A DNA stretch of 64,000 nucleotides from Azospirillum lipoferum. GTDB taxonomy: Bacteria; Pseudomonadota; Alphaproteobacteria; Azospirillales; Azospirillaceae. The translations under genes were made by a program, and so were the position numbers. The notes beneath the pieces are model-generated. The model did no database searches and was not told the origin of the DNA. It worked only from the letters and a program-made list of their open reading frames with translations. How positions within the stretch are numbered: the stretch's first letter is position 1; the number at the start of each line of letters is the position of its first letter. The DNA lies in contig NZ_JALJXJ010000003.1 of NCBI RefSeq assembly GCF_024170005.1, forward strand, positions 480,143 to 544,142, read 5' to 3'. Of this stretch, positions 9,385-18,263 are shown in pieces.

Positions 9385-10471
9385 TCCGGTTCTCCAATGA
9401 TCCCGGTGTTACCGATGGTCGTTTCGGGTACGGAACCAGAGCGACGGGCCTGCCTGCGTTCCGCCTCGCGGGCATCGGCCTGATCATAGGCGCGGATGAT
9501 GCGGGCCACCATCGGATGGCGGACCACATCGGCATCGGTGAAGCGGACGAAGCGCACGCCCTCCACCCCGCGCAGGATGTCCAGCGCGTCGCGCAGGCCT
9601 GACCGGGTGCCCGACGGCAGGTCGATCTGCGAGATGTCGCCGGTCACCACCATCCGCCCGCCCTCGCCGAGGCGGGTCAGGAACATCTTCATCTGCATCG
9701 GCGTGGTGTTCTGCGCCTCGTCCAGGATGACGAAGGCGTTGCCCAGCGTCCGGCCGCGCATGAAGGCCAGCGGCGCGATCTCGATCTCGCCGGACTCCAG
9801 CCGCTTCTTCACCTGTTCCGCCGGCAGCATGTCGTGCAGCGCGTCGTAGAGCGGACGCAGGTAAGGATCGACCTTCTCCTTCAAATCGCCGGGCAGGAAG
9901 CCCAGCCGCTCGCCGGCCTCGACCGCCGGGCGCGACAGCACGATGCGGTCGACCTGCCCGGTGGTCAGCAGGGCCACCGCCTGCGCCACCGCCAGATAGG
10001 TCTTGCCGGTGCCGGCCGGGCCGAGGCCGAAGACCAGCTCGCTCTCCGCCAGGGCTTGCAGATAGGCGGCCTGGGTCGGGGTGCGCGGGGTGATCGGGCC
10101 GCGCCGGCGGGTGCGCAGCGCGATCTCGGCGCGGGTGATGGTCGCCTGCGGGCCGGGCGCGCGCGGCTCCTCGCCGCTTGCAATACCGGAGAAGCCGGCC
10201 TCGGCGGTCGCCATGCGGACGGCGCCGTCGACCTCGCCGCCGTCGATGGTCTGGCCGCGGCTCAGCCGGCCATACAGGCCGTTCAGCGCCGTCCGCGCCG
10301 TCTCGGCGGCCTCGGCCGGCCCGGAGATGGTCAGGGTGTTGCCGCGCGAGATCAGCGACACGCCGAGAAGGGATTCGATGCGGGCGAGGTGGCGGTCATG
10401 CTCCCCGTACAGCATCGGCAGAAGACGGTTGTCATCGAATTGAACGTCGATGCGCCGTTCGGGCAGACCGT

Positions 10472-10475
<4 letters not shown>
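9381..10475 (-). CDS. phoH: PhoH family ATPase (PhoH-like)
   Basis: A 364-residue P-loop protein with a Walker A motif [11 protein letters not shown] (about 157-167) and a Walker B region FVILDEAQN followed by [13 protein letters not shown]. An N-terminal region of about 120 residues has a KH-like pattern typical of PhoH next to ybeY. The start is TTG 10475, overlapping the miaB stop codon (TTGA); no good ATG precedes the conserved [10 protein letters not shown] segment. PhoH/YbeY pairing suggests RNA metabolism, but the biochemical role is still uncertain. Confidence 0.93.
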
Positions 10476-11890
<1,415 letters not shown>

Positions 11891-11972
11891 AAACGAATAG
11901 CGCGCTCACGATGATGCGTGGCGCGCGGCACGCCGTCGGTCCGGCGTCGCTCCTGAAAAGATGGTATCGCGT

Positions 11973-12007
11973 GTGGGGCGAATCGAGTCAATCCCGCTTC
12001 GCCCCAC
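11973..12007. repeat. 10-bp inverted repeat between the GNAT gene and miaB
   Basis: GTGGGGCGAA (11973-11982) and its exact complement TTCGCCCCAC (11998-12007) are separated by 15 bp. On the minus strand the loop contains TTGACT, a possible -35 for miaB with a weak -10. It could be an operator or a hairpin at the end of the GNAT transcript; no clear T-run supports termination. Confidence 0.5.
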
Positions 12008-12058
12008 CCATGTTTGCAAGCCTATGCTTTCCGCACTTCGGACCAAGGGCCGGAAAGG

Positions 12059-12754
12059 TCACGCCGCCCCGGCCTGAAGGCCGTCGCGCCAGAACCAGTC
12101 GGTCCGGCGCACCCGGTCAGTCCAAAGTCGCTCCGCCGCCGTCCGGCTGAACAGGGCGCTGAAAGGGGCGGGGGTGTCTCCCGCCAGCACCGGAGTCATG
12201 ACCGGCGTCAGCACCGGGGTGGCGCCGATGGCGACATCCCGCGTATCCGCCTGTTCCGGCTTGCCGATCATGCCGGCGGCACCGGCCAGCGAGCCTTCGA
12301 CCAGTTCCAGGCCCAGCAGCCGGTTCATGTCGACCGGACCCGGCATCTCCATGCCCAGGGTCAGGGCGCGGGAGAAGCCGAACCGCTCGTAATAGGGGGC
12401 GTCGCCGACCAGGATCACCGACTTGTGGCCCAGCGCCACCGCCTTGTTCAGGCTCATCCGGATCATCTTGCTGCCCAGCCCGCTGCCCTGGAGGTGGGCG
12501 GCGACCGCGATGGGCCCCAGCAGGATGGACGGGGTGGTGCCGCCGACCAGGATCGGCCAGTAGCGGATGGTGCCCACCACCACCTCGTGCCCATGCTCGT
12601 CATGCTCGATGGCGACGAGGTTCAGGGCGGGGATGGAGTCGACGCCGTCGCGCAGCCGGTAGGCGGTCTTGCCGAAGCGGTCGGGACCGAAGGAGGCGTC
12701 CAGCAGGGCTTCGATGGCGGCGGCGTGCTTGGGCTCTTCGACGGTGATGATCAT
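12059..12754 (-). CDS. GNAT family N-acetyltransferase (YhbS-like)
   Basis: A 231-residue acetyltransferase whose acetyl-CoA loop is LGPIAVAAHLQGSGLGSKMI, followed by LVGDAPYYERFGFSRA, the usual C-terminal part of the GNAT fold. ATG 12754 was chosen because GGGAG lies seven bases upstream; the frame continues upstream without a start that fits the family. A C-terminal extension of about 60 residues (from about GMIGKPEQAD) is less conserved. The substrate is not predictable. A promoter and a long structured leader precede it. Confidence 0.85.
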   Translation of the reverse strand: MIITVEEPKHAAAIEALLDASFGPDRFGKTAYRLRDGVDSIPALNLVAIEHDEHGHEVVVGTIRYWPILVGGTTPSILLGPIAVAAHLQGSGLGSKMIRMSLNKAVALGHKSVILVGDAPYYERFGFSRALTLGMEMPGPVDMNRLLGLELVEGSLAGAAGMIGKPEQADTRDVAIGATPVLTPVMTPVLAGDTPAPFSALFSRTAAERLWTDRVRRTDWFWRDGLQAGAA

Positions 12755-13199
12755 GCGTGGGGCTCCCGGCGGGAAGAAGGTCTTCTCAGAAGGCTTCTGA
12801 AGGGCGGATCGCGCCGCCGCCGGAAGGCCGGGGGTGTCAGGTCCCCGATGTGCCTTTGGCGTTCGCACGCGACCCAAGGACGGCCGCAACCGCGATGCGC
12901 GGTGCGAGGCTCCGTCGTCGGATGCGAAGGGCGTGCGAACGAGACATGGACAAGGCTCTTCGGCCGTTGCTGGGACTTGCGCATATATCATCGTCGCCCC
13001 CCCGTCGCAAGACCGTGGAGACCCTGATGCGATGCATGACTGTGTCCATCTGGATGCGGTCCTGTCGCAGGATTGTCCGGACCGCTTCTGGACAGTGCGG
13101 AGGGGGGACTTTATTCTGTGGCCAACCGCCGCCCGGCTACCCGGACTCCCCGGCCGCCGGCCCGTTTCAGGCCAGTGCCGTTCATTCGGATCTTCCGTC
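12755..13199 (-). other. 445-bp gap holding the structured leader of the GNAT gene and the apaG upstream region
   Basis: From the minus promoter (12982-13010) to the GNAT start there are about 220 nt of leader. It contains 10-bp arms GTTCGCACGC / GCGTGCGAAC (12861-12870 and 12931-12940) enclosing an ACCGCG-ATG-CGCGGT hairpin (12889-12903) and a GACGG/CCGTC pairing. A perfect TCAGAAG-G-CTTCTGA palindrome lies at 12786-12800. A 36-codon ORF ([16 protein letters not shown]...) spans about 12837-12946 on the minus strand; it has no family and may be a leader peptide or chance. No clear apaG promoter is visible. Confidence 0.5.
12982..13010 (-). promoter_or_regulatory. Predicted promoter for the GNAT gene
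   Basis: On the minus strand: -35 TTGCGA (13005-13010), 17-bp spacer, -10 TATATG (12982-12987). It is the only AT-rich island in the gap. Confidence 0.5.
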
Positions 13200-13592
13200 A
13201 TGTACACCGCCGTCACCCACGACATCCGCGTCACCGTCCAGCCCGTGTTCCTGGAGGACCAGTCCGCTCCGGCCGAGGGTCGCTTCGTCTGGGCCTATCA
13301 TGTCCGCATCGAGAATGAGGGCAACGAGACGGTGCAGCTGCGCACCCGCCACTGGCGCATCACCGACGCCATGGGCCGCGTGCAGGAGGTGAGGGGCCCC
13401 GGCGTCGTCGGCGAACAGCCGGTTCTGGAGCCGGGCGACCATTTCGAATACACCAGCGGCACCCCGCTCGGCACGCCGTCCGGCATCATGGCCGGCACCT
13501 ATGGCATGGAGGGGAAGGACGGCCGCGCCTTCGACGTGACGATCCCGGCCTTCTCGCTCGACAGCCCGCACCAGCCGATGCAGCTGAACTGA
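13200..13592 (+). CDS. apaG: ApaG (Co2+/Mg2+ efflux protein ApaG)
   Basis: The 130-residue protein matches ApaG along its length: [15 protein letters not shown] start, [12 protein letters not shown], the [11 protein letters not shown] strand and [20 protein letters not shown], then a short C-terminal strand. ApaG is a fibronectin-III-like beta sandwich associated with cobalt/magnesium resistance and diadenosine tetraphosphate metabolism; its molecular role is unsettled. The start at ATG 13200 gives the exact family length; the frame extends upstream but lacks conservation. Confidence 0.95.
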   Translation: MYTAVTHDIRVTVQPVFLEDQSAPAEGRFVWAYHVRIENEGNETVQLRTRHWRITDAMGRVQEVRGPGVVGEQPVLEPGDHFEYTSGTPLGTPSGIMAGTYGMEGKDGRAFDVTIPAFSLDSPHQPMQLN

Positions 13593-13976
13593 CCGGAAAA
13601 TCCGAACGTAAGCAAATAATACAATAGGATTTGTGTGGATATTGGAAGAAATTAACACGCGGCTTTGACAATCCGCATGGCTGCCCGTACTTTGCCCATC
13701 GCTTGAAGGCCATGGGGCCGGCGCTATCTAAGAGCTTCCAAATGGCGCTTGGCGACAGAAACCGGGCGGAAACGGGAAGGCGGGCGCCGCCACTCCGTGC
13801 ATAGATGGCTTCTTTCCGTCTTGCGGGCCGTTCGGTTGATCCGCCGAGGCGTCGGCTCCGTACTGACGCCAGACACGAGTGACGATAGAGACGATGGGCG
13901 TATTGCGCGGCAGCCGTCGGTTCGCGGCCGATGACCCACGCAGGGCGTTTTCCCAGTTATGGAAAGGATGTTTCCC
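13593..13976 (+). other. Gap between apaG and folE containing a strong promoter and a long folE leader
   Basis: No gene is recognised. After the promoter at 13665-13693 about 275 nt of leader precede folE. Two hairpins stand out: GGCGTC/GACGCC (13848-13870) and a two-step stem, GCGT/ACGC (13898-13901 with 13938-13941) enclosing CGTCGG/CCGATG (13915-13933) around an asymmetric loop, ending 35 nt before the GTG start. Alphaproteobacterial folE leaders can hold the folE/THF-II riboswitch; identity could not be confirmed by eye. Confidence 0.4.
13665..13693 (+). promoter_or_regulatory. Predicted sigma70-type promoter for folE
   Basis: Consensus -35 TTGACA (13665-13670), 17-bp spacer, -10 TACTTT (13688-13693). 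The surrounding DNA is AT-rich compared with the window. Confidence 0.65.
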
Positions 13977-14651
13977 GTGACGGCTACCAAGACCCCGCAC
14001 GCCAAGCCTCCGGTGGTCGACAACGTGCTCCGCGGCCCCGGCCTGTCCCGGCCGGATGCCGCCGCCCGTCCGTCCCGCGCCGAGGCGGAAGAGGCGGTGC
14101 GCACCCTGATCCGCTGGGCCGGCGACGACCCGGCGCGCGAAGGGCTGGTCGGCACGCCGGACCGCGTCGTCCGCTCCTACGAGGAATTCTTCGCCGGCTA
14201 CGGCATCGACCCGGTCGAGATCCTGTCGCGCACCTTCGAGGAGACCGACGGCTACGACGAGATGGTCGTGCTGCGCGACATCCGGGTGGAGTCCTATTGC
14301 GAGCACCACATGGTGCCGATCATCGGCAAGGCCCATGTCGCCTATCTGCCGCGCCGCCGCGTCGTCGGCATCTCCAAGCTGGCGCGCCTGGTCGAGGCCT
14401 ATGGCAAGCGCCTGCAGATCCAGGAGAAGATGACGGCGCAGATCGCCAACACCATCGACGAGGTCCTCCAGCCCGAGGGTGTCGCCGTGGTGGTCGAGGC
14501 GCAGCACCAGTGCATGACCACCCGCGGTGTCCACAAGACCGGCGTGACCATGGTGACCAGCCGCATGCTGGGCGCCTTCCGCACCGACCCGTCGACCCGC
14601 CGCGAATTCCTGACGATGATCGGCAACCCGTCCTCGCGCGGGATGGAGTGA
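13977..14651 (+). CDS. folE: GTP cyclohydrolase I FolE
   Basis: FolE converts GTP to dihydroneopterin triphosphate, the first step of tetrahydrofolate synthesis. Zinc ligands are in [18 protein letters not shown] and [10 protein letters not shown]; the motif [20 protein letters not shown] is typical. GTG 13977 was chosen because GGAAAGGA lies eight bases upstream; ATG 13959 and 13968 in the same frame are alternatives with poorer spacing. The 224-residue length is normal, with a variable 40-residue N-terminus. A promoter about 285 bp upstream implies a long leader. Confidence 0.96.
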   Translation: MTATKTPHAKPPVVDNVLRGPGLSRPDAAARPSRAEAEEAVRTLIRWAGDDPAREGLVGTPDRVVRSYEEFFAGYGIDPVEILSRTFEETDGYDEMVVLRDIRVESYCEHHMVPIIGKAHVAYLPRRRVVGISKLARLVEAYGKRLQIQEKMTAQIANTIDEVLQPEGVAVVVEAQHQCMTTRGVHKTGVTMVTSRMLGAFRTDPSTRREFLTMIGNPSSRGME

Positions 14652-14662
14652 GGATCTCGCTC

Positions 14663-14684
14663 CTCCCCTCCGGGGAGAGGTCTT
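14663..14684 (+). terminator. Weak hairpin terminator after folE
   Basis: CTCCCC-TCC-GGGGAG (14663-14677) is followed by AGGTCTTT. The T-run is short, so termination efficiency is doubtful. Confidence 0.35.
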
Positions 14685-14744
14685 TACACCCAAAGCGCTG
14701 CCTGCCAAGCTCCCGCCGCTTTTTCCCAGTGAGCGGTGTGGAGC

Positions 14745-15227
14745 ATGGCGGCGAAGGTGACACCGGCAGTCAATGCGGCGAAGGCGGCGGGCGTCGCCTT
14801 CCGGCTGATGGAATACGAGTACGACCCGTCGGCCGATGCCATCGGCCTGCATGCCGCCGAATCGCTCGGGCTCGATCCCGCCATCGTCTACAAGACCCTG
14901 ATCGTCCAGCTGGAGCCCAAGGCGCTGGCCTGCGCCGTCATTCCGGTCGCGGCCAAGCTGGATTTGAAGGCCATCGCTGCGGCGGCCAAGGCGAAGAAGG
15001 CCGATCTGGCCGACCCGGCACTGGCGGAAAAGACCACCGGCTTCCTGGTCGGCGGCATCAGCCCGCTGGGCCAGAAGAAGTCGTTGCCGACCTTCATCGA
15101 CGCGAGCGCCGAAGCGCTGCCGGAAATGGTGGTGAATGGCGGCCGGCGCGGCTTGCAGATCGTGCTGGCGCCCGCCGATCTGGCCAAGGCGACGAAGGCG
15201 GCGGTCTGCGCCATCGTTGCACACTGA
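14745..15227 (+). CDS. ybaK: YbaK/EbsC-type aminoacyl-tRNA deacylase
   Basis: A 160-residue single-domain protein of the YbaK family, which hydrolyses mischarged Cys-tRNA(Pro) in trans. Visible family features are IVYKTLIVQLE, ACAVIPVAAKLDLKAIAAA with a lysine-rich stretch after it, the GGISPLGQKK loop and a final VVNGGRRGLQIVLAP segment. The start is ATG 14745; a GTG nine bases upstream is in frame. Other specificities in the same superfamily (ProX type) cannot be excluded. Confidence 0.92.
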   Translation: MAAKVTPAVNAAKAAGVAFRLMEYEYDPSADAIGLHAAESLGLDPAIVYKTLIVQLEPKALACAVIPVAAKLDLKAIAAAAKAKKADLADPALAEKTTGFLVGGISPLGQKKSLPTFIDASAEALPEMVVNGGRRGLQIVLAPADLAKATKAAVCAIVAH

Positions 15228-15254
15228 ACCGTCGCGCTTTGAAAGCGGAATTGG

Positions 15255-15331
15255 TGGTGACCCCGGCAGGACTCGAACCTGCTGCCTCAAGTTTAGGAAA
15301 CTCGCGCTCTATCCTGATGAGCTACGGGGCC
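15255..15331 (-). tRNA. tRNA-Arg (anticodon CCU)
   Basis: On the minus strand the cloverleaf is complete: acceptor GGCCCCG / CGGGGTC, D-arm GCTC...GAGC, anticodon stem CGAGT/ACTTG with loop TTCCTAA (anticodon CCT, reading AGG), T-arm GCAGG-TTCGAGT-CCTGC, and an encoded CCA end (15255-15257). Confidence 0.96.
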
Positions 15332-15422
15332 ACTTGCGCCGCACCTTAACGGTTTCGCCGGCAAGGGGAAAGCGGCTTTTGGTGAGGCTGTGAAATGCAC
15401 GCGGGGTATCCAGGCAAAAGCG

Positions 15423-16229
15423 TCAGTTCGATCCGCGCATGCGCGCCGCCGCCAGGGCAACCTGCTCCTCACGCTTGAGGCGACGCTTCTTCGTGTCGGC
15501 AAGCACGGCCTGCACCACAGGCTGCGGCGACGTATAGGGTGTGCCACCCTTGAACGGGGGTTCCGGGTCGTATTCCATGGCGAGCTGGATTTTCATCGCC
15601 ACCTCTTCGCCCGCAAGATCGCCGACAACCCGCAACGCCATATCGATGCCGGAGGTTACGCCGCCCGCCGTATAGAGGTTGCCGTCCCTCGTCATGCGAT
15701 CGTTCGAGACCGTGGCGTCGAATTGCGTCAGCAGGTCACGCGCCTGCCAATGTCCGCCGGCGCGGCGGCCTCGCAGGAGCCCCGCGGCACCGAGCAGCAG
15801 GGAGCCCGTGCAGACTCCAAACACATACTTGGCTGTTGCCGCCTGGTGCTGGACGAAAGCGATCCATGCCGGATCGAGCATCGCCGTATCGATACCGGTT
15901 CCTCCCGGCACGACGATGATGTCGCATGGCTTTGCGGTCTCGCGCGTCGCGTTGGGCAGCAGCCGCAGCCCGCGGTCCGTACGGACGGGATCCATGGTCG
16001 CCGCGACAAGATCGACCGTCCATCCGGGCGTACGCGCCAACACTTCGAACGGACCGGTGATGTCGAGTTGCACCATGTCGGGCACGGTGACGATGTTGCA
16101 GTGCATCCCCTGCTTCGAGGGACCTGATGCTGCCCCGTCATTTTCCGCACCGCGCGCAAGATGACCGCCGCCGACGATCATGGAAACGGCTGCGGCAATG
16201 CCGAAGGTTTCCCGACGTGTGAAATCCAT
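15423..16229 (-). CDS. DJ-1/PfpI family protein, isonitrile-hydratase-like, predicted Tat-exported
   Basis: A 268-residue protein whose core (about 42-235) is a DJ-1/PfpI domain: VQLDITGPFEVLARTPGW at the start, VVPGGTG, then the nucleophile elbow FGVCTGSLLLGAAGLL with its reactive Cys and the following GHWQARD. This arrangement resembles isonitrile hydratase. Residues 1-30 look like a twin-arginine signal (TRRETFGIAAAVSMIVGG), unusual for that family. It is divergent from a GlxA-type regulator with a related DJ-1 domain, which suggests regulation by its neighbour. Base composition is less GC-biased than neighbouring genes. Confidence 0.82.
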   Translation of the reverse strand: MDFTRRETFGIAAAVSMIVGGGHLARGAENDGAASGPSKQGMHCNIVTVPDMVQLDITGPFEVLARTPGWTVDLVAATMDPVRTDRGLRLLPNATRETAKPCDIIVVPGGTGIDTAMLDPAWIAFVQHQAATAKYVFGVCTGSLLLGAAGLLRGRRAGGHWQARDLLTQFDATVSNDRMTRDGNLYTAGGVTSGIDMALRVVGDLAGEEVAMKIQLAMEYDPEPPFKGGTPYTSPQPVVQAVLADTKKRRLKREEQVALAAARMRGSN

Positions 16230-16260
16230 GGCAATCTCCTCTCATGTATTGACAGCTTCA

Positions 16261-16294
16261 TTTCCTTTGGGAAATCTGTGATTATCATTCACAG
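16261..16294. promoter_or_regulatory. Paired inverted repeats between the divergent DJ-1 and GlxA-type genes
   Basis: Two inverted repeats are adjacent: TTTCC-TTTG-GGAAA (16261-16274) and CTGTGA-N7-TCACAG (16276-16294). They fill the AT-rich 83-bp gap between divergent start codons. The second has the half-site spacing of a dimeric regulator. Confidence 0.55.
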
Positions 16295-16312
16295 ACAAAG
16301 GATATTCTGTCC

Positions 16313-17284
16313 ATGCCAAACACAGACCAGAAAGTGCCAAGTCGATTGATCTTGATATTGGCGTTTCCCGGCGTCCAAATCATCGACGTCGCCGGGCCGA
16401 CCCAGGTGTTCACCACGGCGAACGAGGAAGGGGCGACGCCGCCCTATGATGTGCGGGTCGTTGCCTTCGCGGACGGGCCGGTCGAAACCGCGTCCGGGGT
16501 CGGGCTGGTCGCGACCGCAATCCCTGCCGTGGAGACGGTCGATACGGTCATGGTGCCGGGCGGACCCGGCGTTCACGAGGTCCGCCAGGATCCCGGATTC
16601 ATTGCCGCTCTCCAGGCCCTGCTTCGACGCGCGGAGCGTGTCTGCGCCGTGTGCACCGGGGCGTTCCTCCTGGCTGAAACCGGTGTTCTCGACAAGCGCA
16701 CCGCGGTCACGCATTGGCGCTCCTGCGAGCGCTTCGCTCGGGAATTCCCCTCGATCAGGGTCGACCCGGCCCCGTTGTTCATGAATGACGGGCCGATCTG
16801 GACGACGGCGGGCGTCACCGCCGGGATCGACCTGTCGCTGGAGTTGGTCCAGCGGGATCACGACCCTGCGCTTGCAGCGCGCATCGCGCGGCGGCTCGTC
16901 GTCTACATGAAGCGGCCGGGCGGACAAAAACAATACAGCGAACCGTTGGCACTGCAGATCGCCGACGCATCGCCTTATCGGGAGTTGACTCAGCGCATCG
17001 TCAGCAATCCCGTGGCGGACTGGACCGTGGAGAGGATGGCCGGAATCGCCGGTCAGTCGTTGCGAACCTTCCATCGCCGCTTCCAGGCGGCGACGGGAGC
17101 AACTCCGGCCGAAGCCGTCGAAAAGGTCAGGTGCGAGTTGGCCCGATCCCTCCTTCACACAACCGACCTCGGCTTCGGGCAAATCGCCGCACAGACCGGG
17201 TTCCATTCCGAGGTCGGCTTACGGCGGGCGATGATCCGCCAATTCGGGATCGGACCGAACGAGATGCGCAAGCGCTTCGCCTGA
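16313..17284 (+). CDS. GlxA family AraC-type transcriptional regulator with DJ-1 domain
   Basis: The 323-residue protein fuses an N-terminal DJ-1/PfpI amidotransferase-like domain (about 10-195; QIIDVAGPTQVF, VMVPGGPGVHEV, VCAVCTGAFLLAETG, VTHWRSCERF) to a C-terminal AraC helix-turn-helix pair (about 220-320; MAGIAGQSLRTFHRRFQA and FGQIAAQTGFHSEVGLRRA). Such regulators sense small nitrogenous compounds. It is divergent from the DJ-1 enzyme gene and probably controls it. Codon usage is less GC-rich at third positions than the surrounding genes, suggesting acquisition. Confidence 0.92.
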   Translation: MPNTDQKVPSRLILILAFPGVQIIDVAGPTQVFTTANEEGATPPYDVRVVAFADGPVETASGVGLVATAIPAVETVDTVMVPGGPGVHEVRQDPGFIAALQALLRRAERVCAVCTGAFLLAETGVLDKRTAVTHWRSCERFAREFPSIRVDPAPLFMNDGPIWTTAGVTAGIDLSLELVQRDHDPALAARIARRLVVYMKRPGGQKQYSEPLALQIADASPYRELTQRIVSNPVADWTVERMAGIAGQSLRTFHRRFQAATGATPAEAVEKVRCELARSLLHTTDLGFGQIAAQTGFHSEVGLRRAMIRQFGIGPNEMRKRFA

Positions 17285-17346
17285 CCCGGGAGATCGGTTC
17301 CGTCAGGTGTCACGGCAGGTCTGAGTTCACGGCCTGTTTCGGGCCG

Positions 17347-18072
17347 TCAGTCGGAATAGCGCTCCTCCAGCCACGGATCGGCATGGTTGTTGTAGCCGCG
17401 GACCTCCCAATAGCCCTTGCGGTCGCCGGCCAGCAGCTCGATCCGCTTCACCCACTTGGCGCTCTTCCACAGATACAGCTTGGGCAGGATGATCCGCACC
17501 GGTCCGCCATGCTCGCGGCTGATCGGCTGGCCTTCCCAATTGGTGGCGAGCAGCACGCCATCGTCGTCGAAGTCCGACAGGGCGACGTTGGTGGTGTAGC
17601 CGTCGAAGGAATGGAAGACGACGAAGCGCGCCTCCGGCTTCGGCCGGGCCAGCTCCAACAGGCGGCGGGCGCTGACGCCCTCCCACCGGTTGTCATAGCG
17701 CGACCAGGTGGTGACGCAGTGGATGTCGGAGACGAAGCTTTCCTGCGGCTGGGCCTGGAAATCCTGCCAGTTCCAGGACAGCGGGTTCTCCACCAGCCCG
17801 TCGACGGTCAGTGTCCAGTTGGCGGTCGTCACCTTCGGCGTGATGCCGAGGTCCAGCACCGGCCAGTCGGTCACCAGACGCTGGCCGGGCGGCAGCCGTT
17901 CCCGCGCCGGGTCGGCGGCATGGCCGGTCAGGGCACGGCCGTCGCGCGCCCATTGCTCCTTGGTGGCGACCAGCTTGTCGCGGACCACGCCCTCCTGCTC
18001 CACCTCCTGGCCGGGCTCCAGCCCGGTGGTCCTGTCCGCATCCTTGTCCGGTATGGCGGGTGTGTCGTTCAT
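17347..18072 (-). CDS. Sulfite-oxidase-like molybdopterin-dependent oxidoreductase
   Basis: The 241-residue protein belongs to the sulfite oxidase / YedY molybdopterin fold. The conserved molybdenum-ligand cysteine is in DIHCVTTWSRYDNRWEGV, followed by VVFHSFDGYTTNVALSD and HGGPVRIILPKLYLWKSAKWVK. It begins at ATG 18072 (MNDTPAIPDKD) with GGAGAAAAGG upstream and has no signal peptide, so a cytoplasmic enzyme is expected, unlike MsrP. No heme partner is encoded beside it. The substrate is unknown. Confidence 0.9.
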   Translation of the reverse strand: MNDTPAIPDKDADRTTGLEPGQEVEQEGVVRDKLVATKEQWARDGRALTGHAADPARERLPPGQRLVTDWPVLDLGITPKVTTANWTLTVDGLVENPLSWNWQDFQAQPQESFVSDIHCVTTWSRYDNRWEGVSARRLLELARPKPEARFVVFHSFDGYTTNVALSDFDDDGVLLATNWEGQPISREHGGPVRIILPKLYLWKSAKWVKRIELLAGDRKGYWEVRGYNNHADPWLEERYSD

Positions 18073-18263
18073 GGCTTGGCCTTTTCTCCGATTCCGGTCT
18101 TTCCGGCAGGGGTCCCGCTTAAAAAAGGAACAGACAGTCGGGTTGGCAAGCGGAAGCGGGAGAACTAACTTCCCGAAACCCGGCATATTGGAGCCACAGT
18201 TGCGCGCCACGGTGCGCTGTTTTCCGCCGATCCTGTCCCAAAGACCACCCGAGTGATTTGCCG

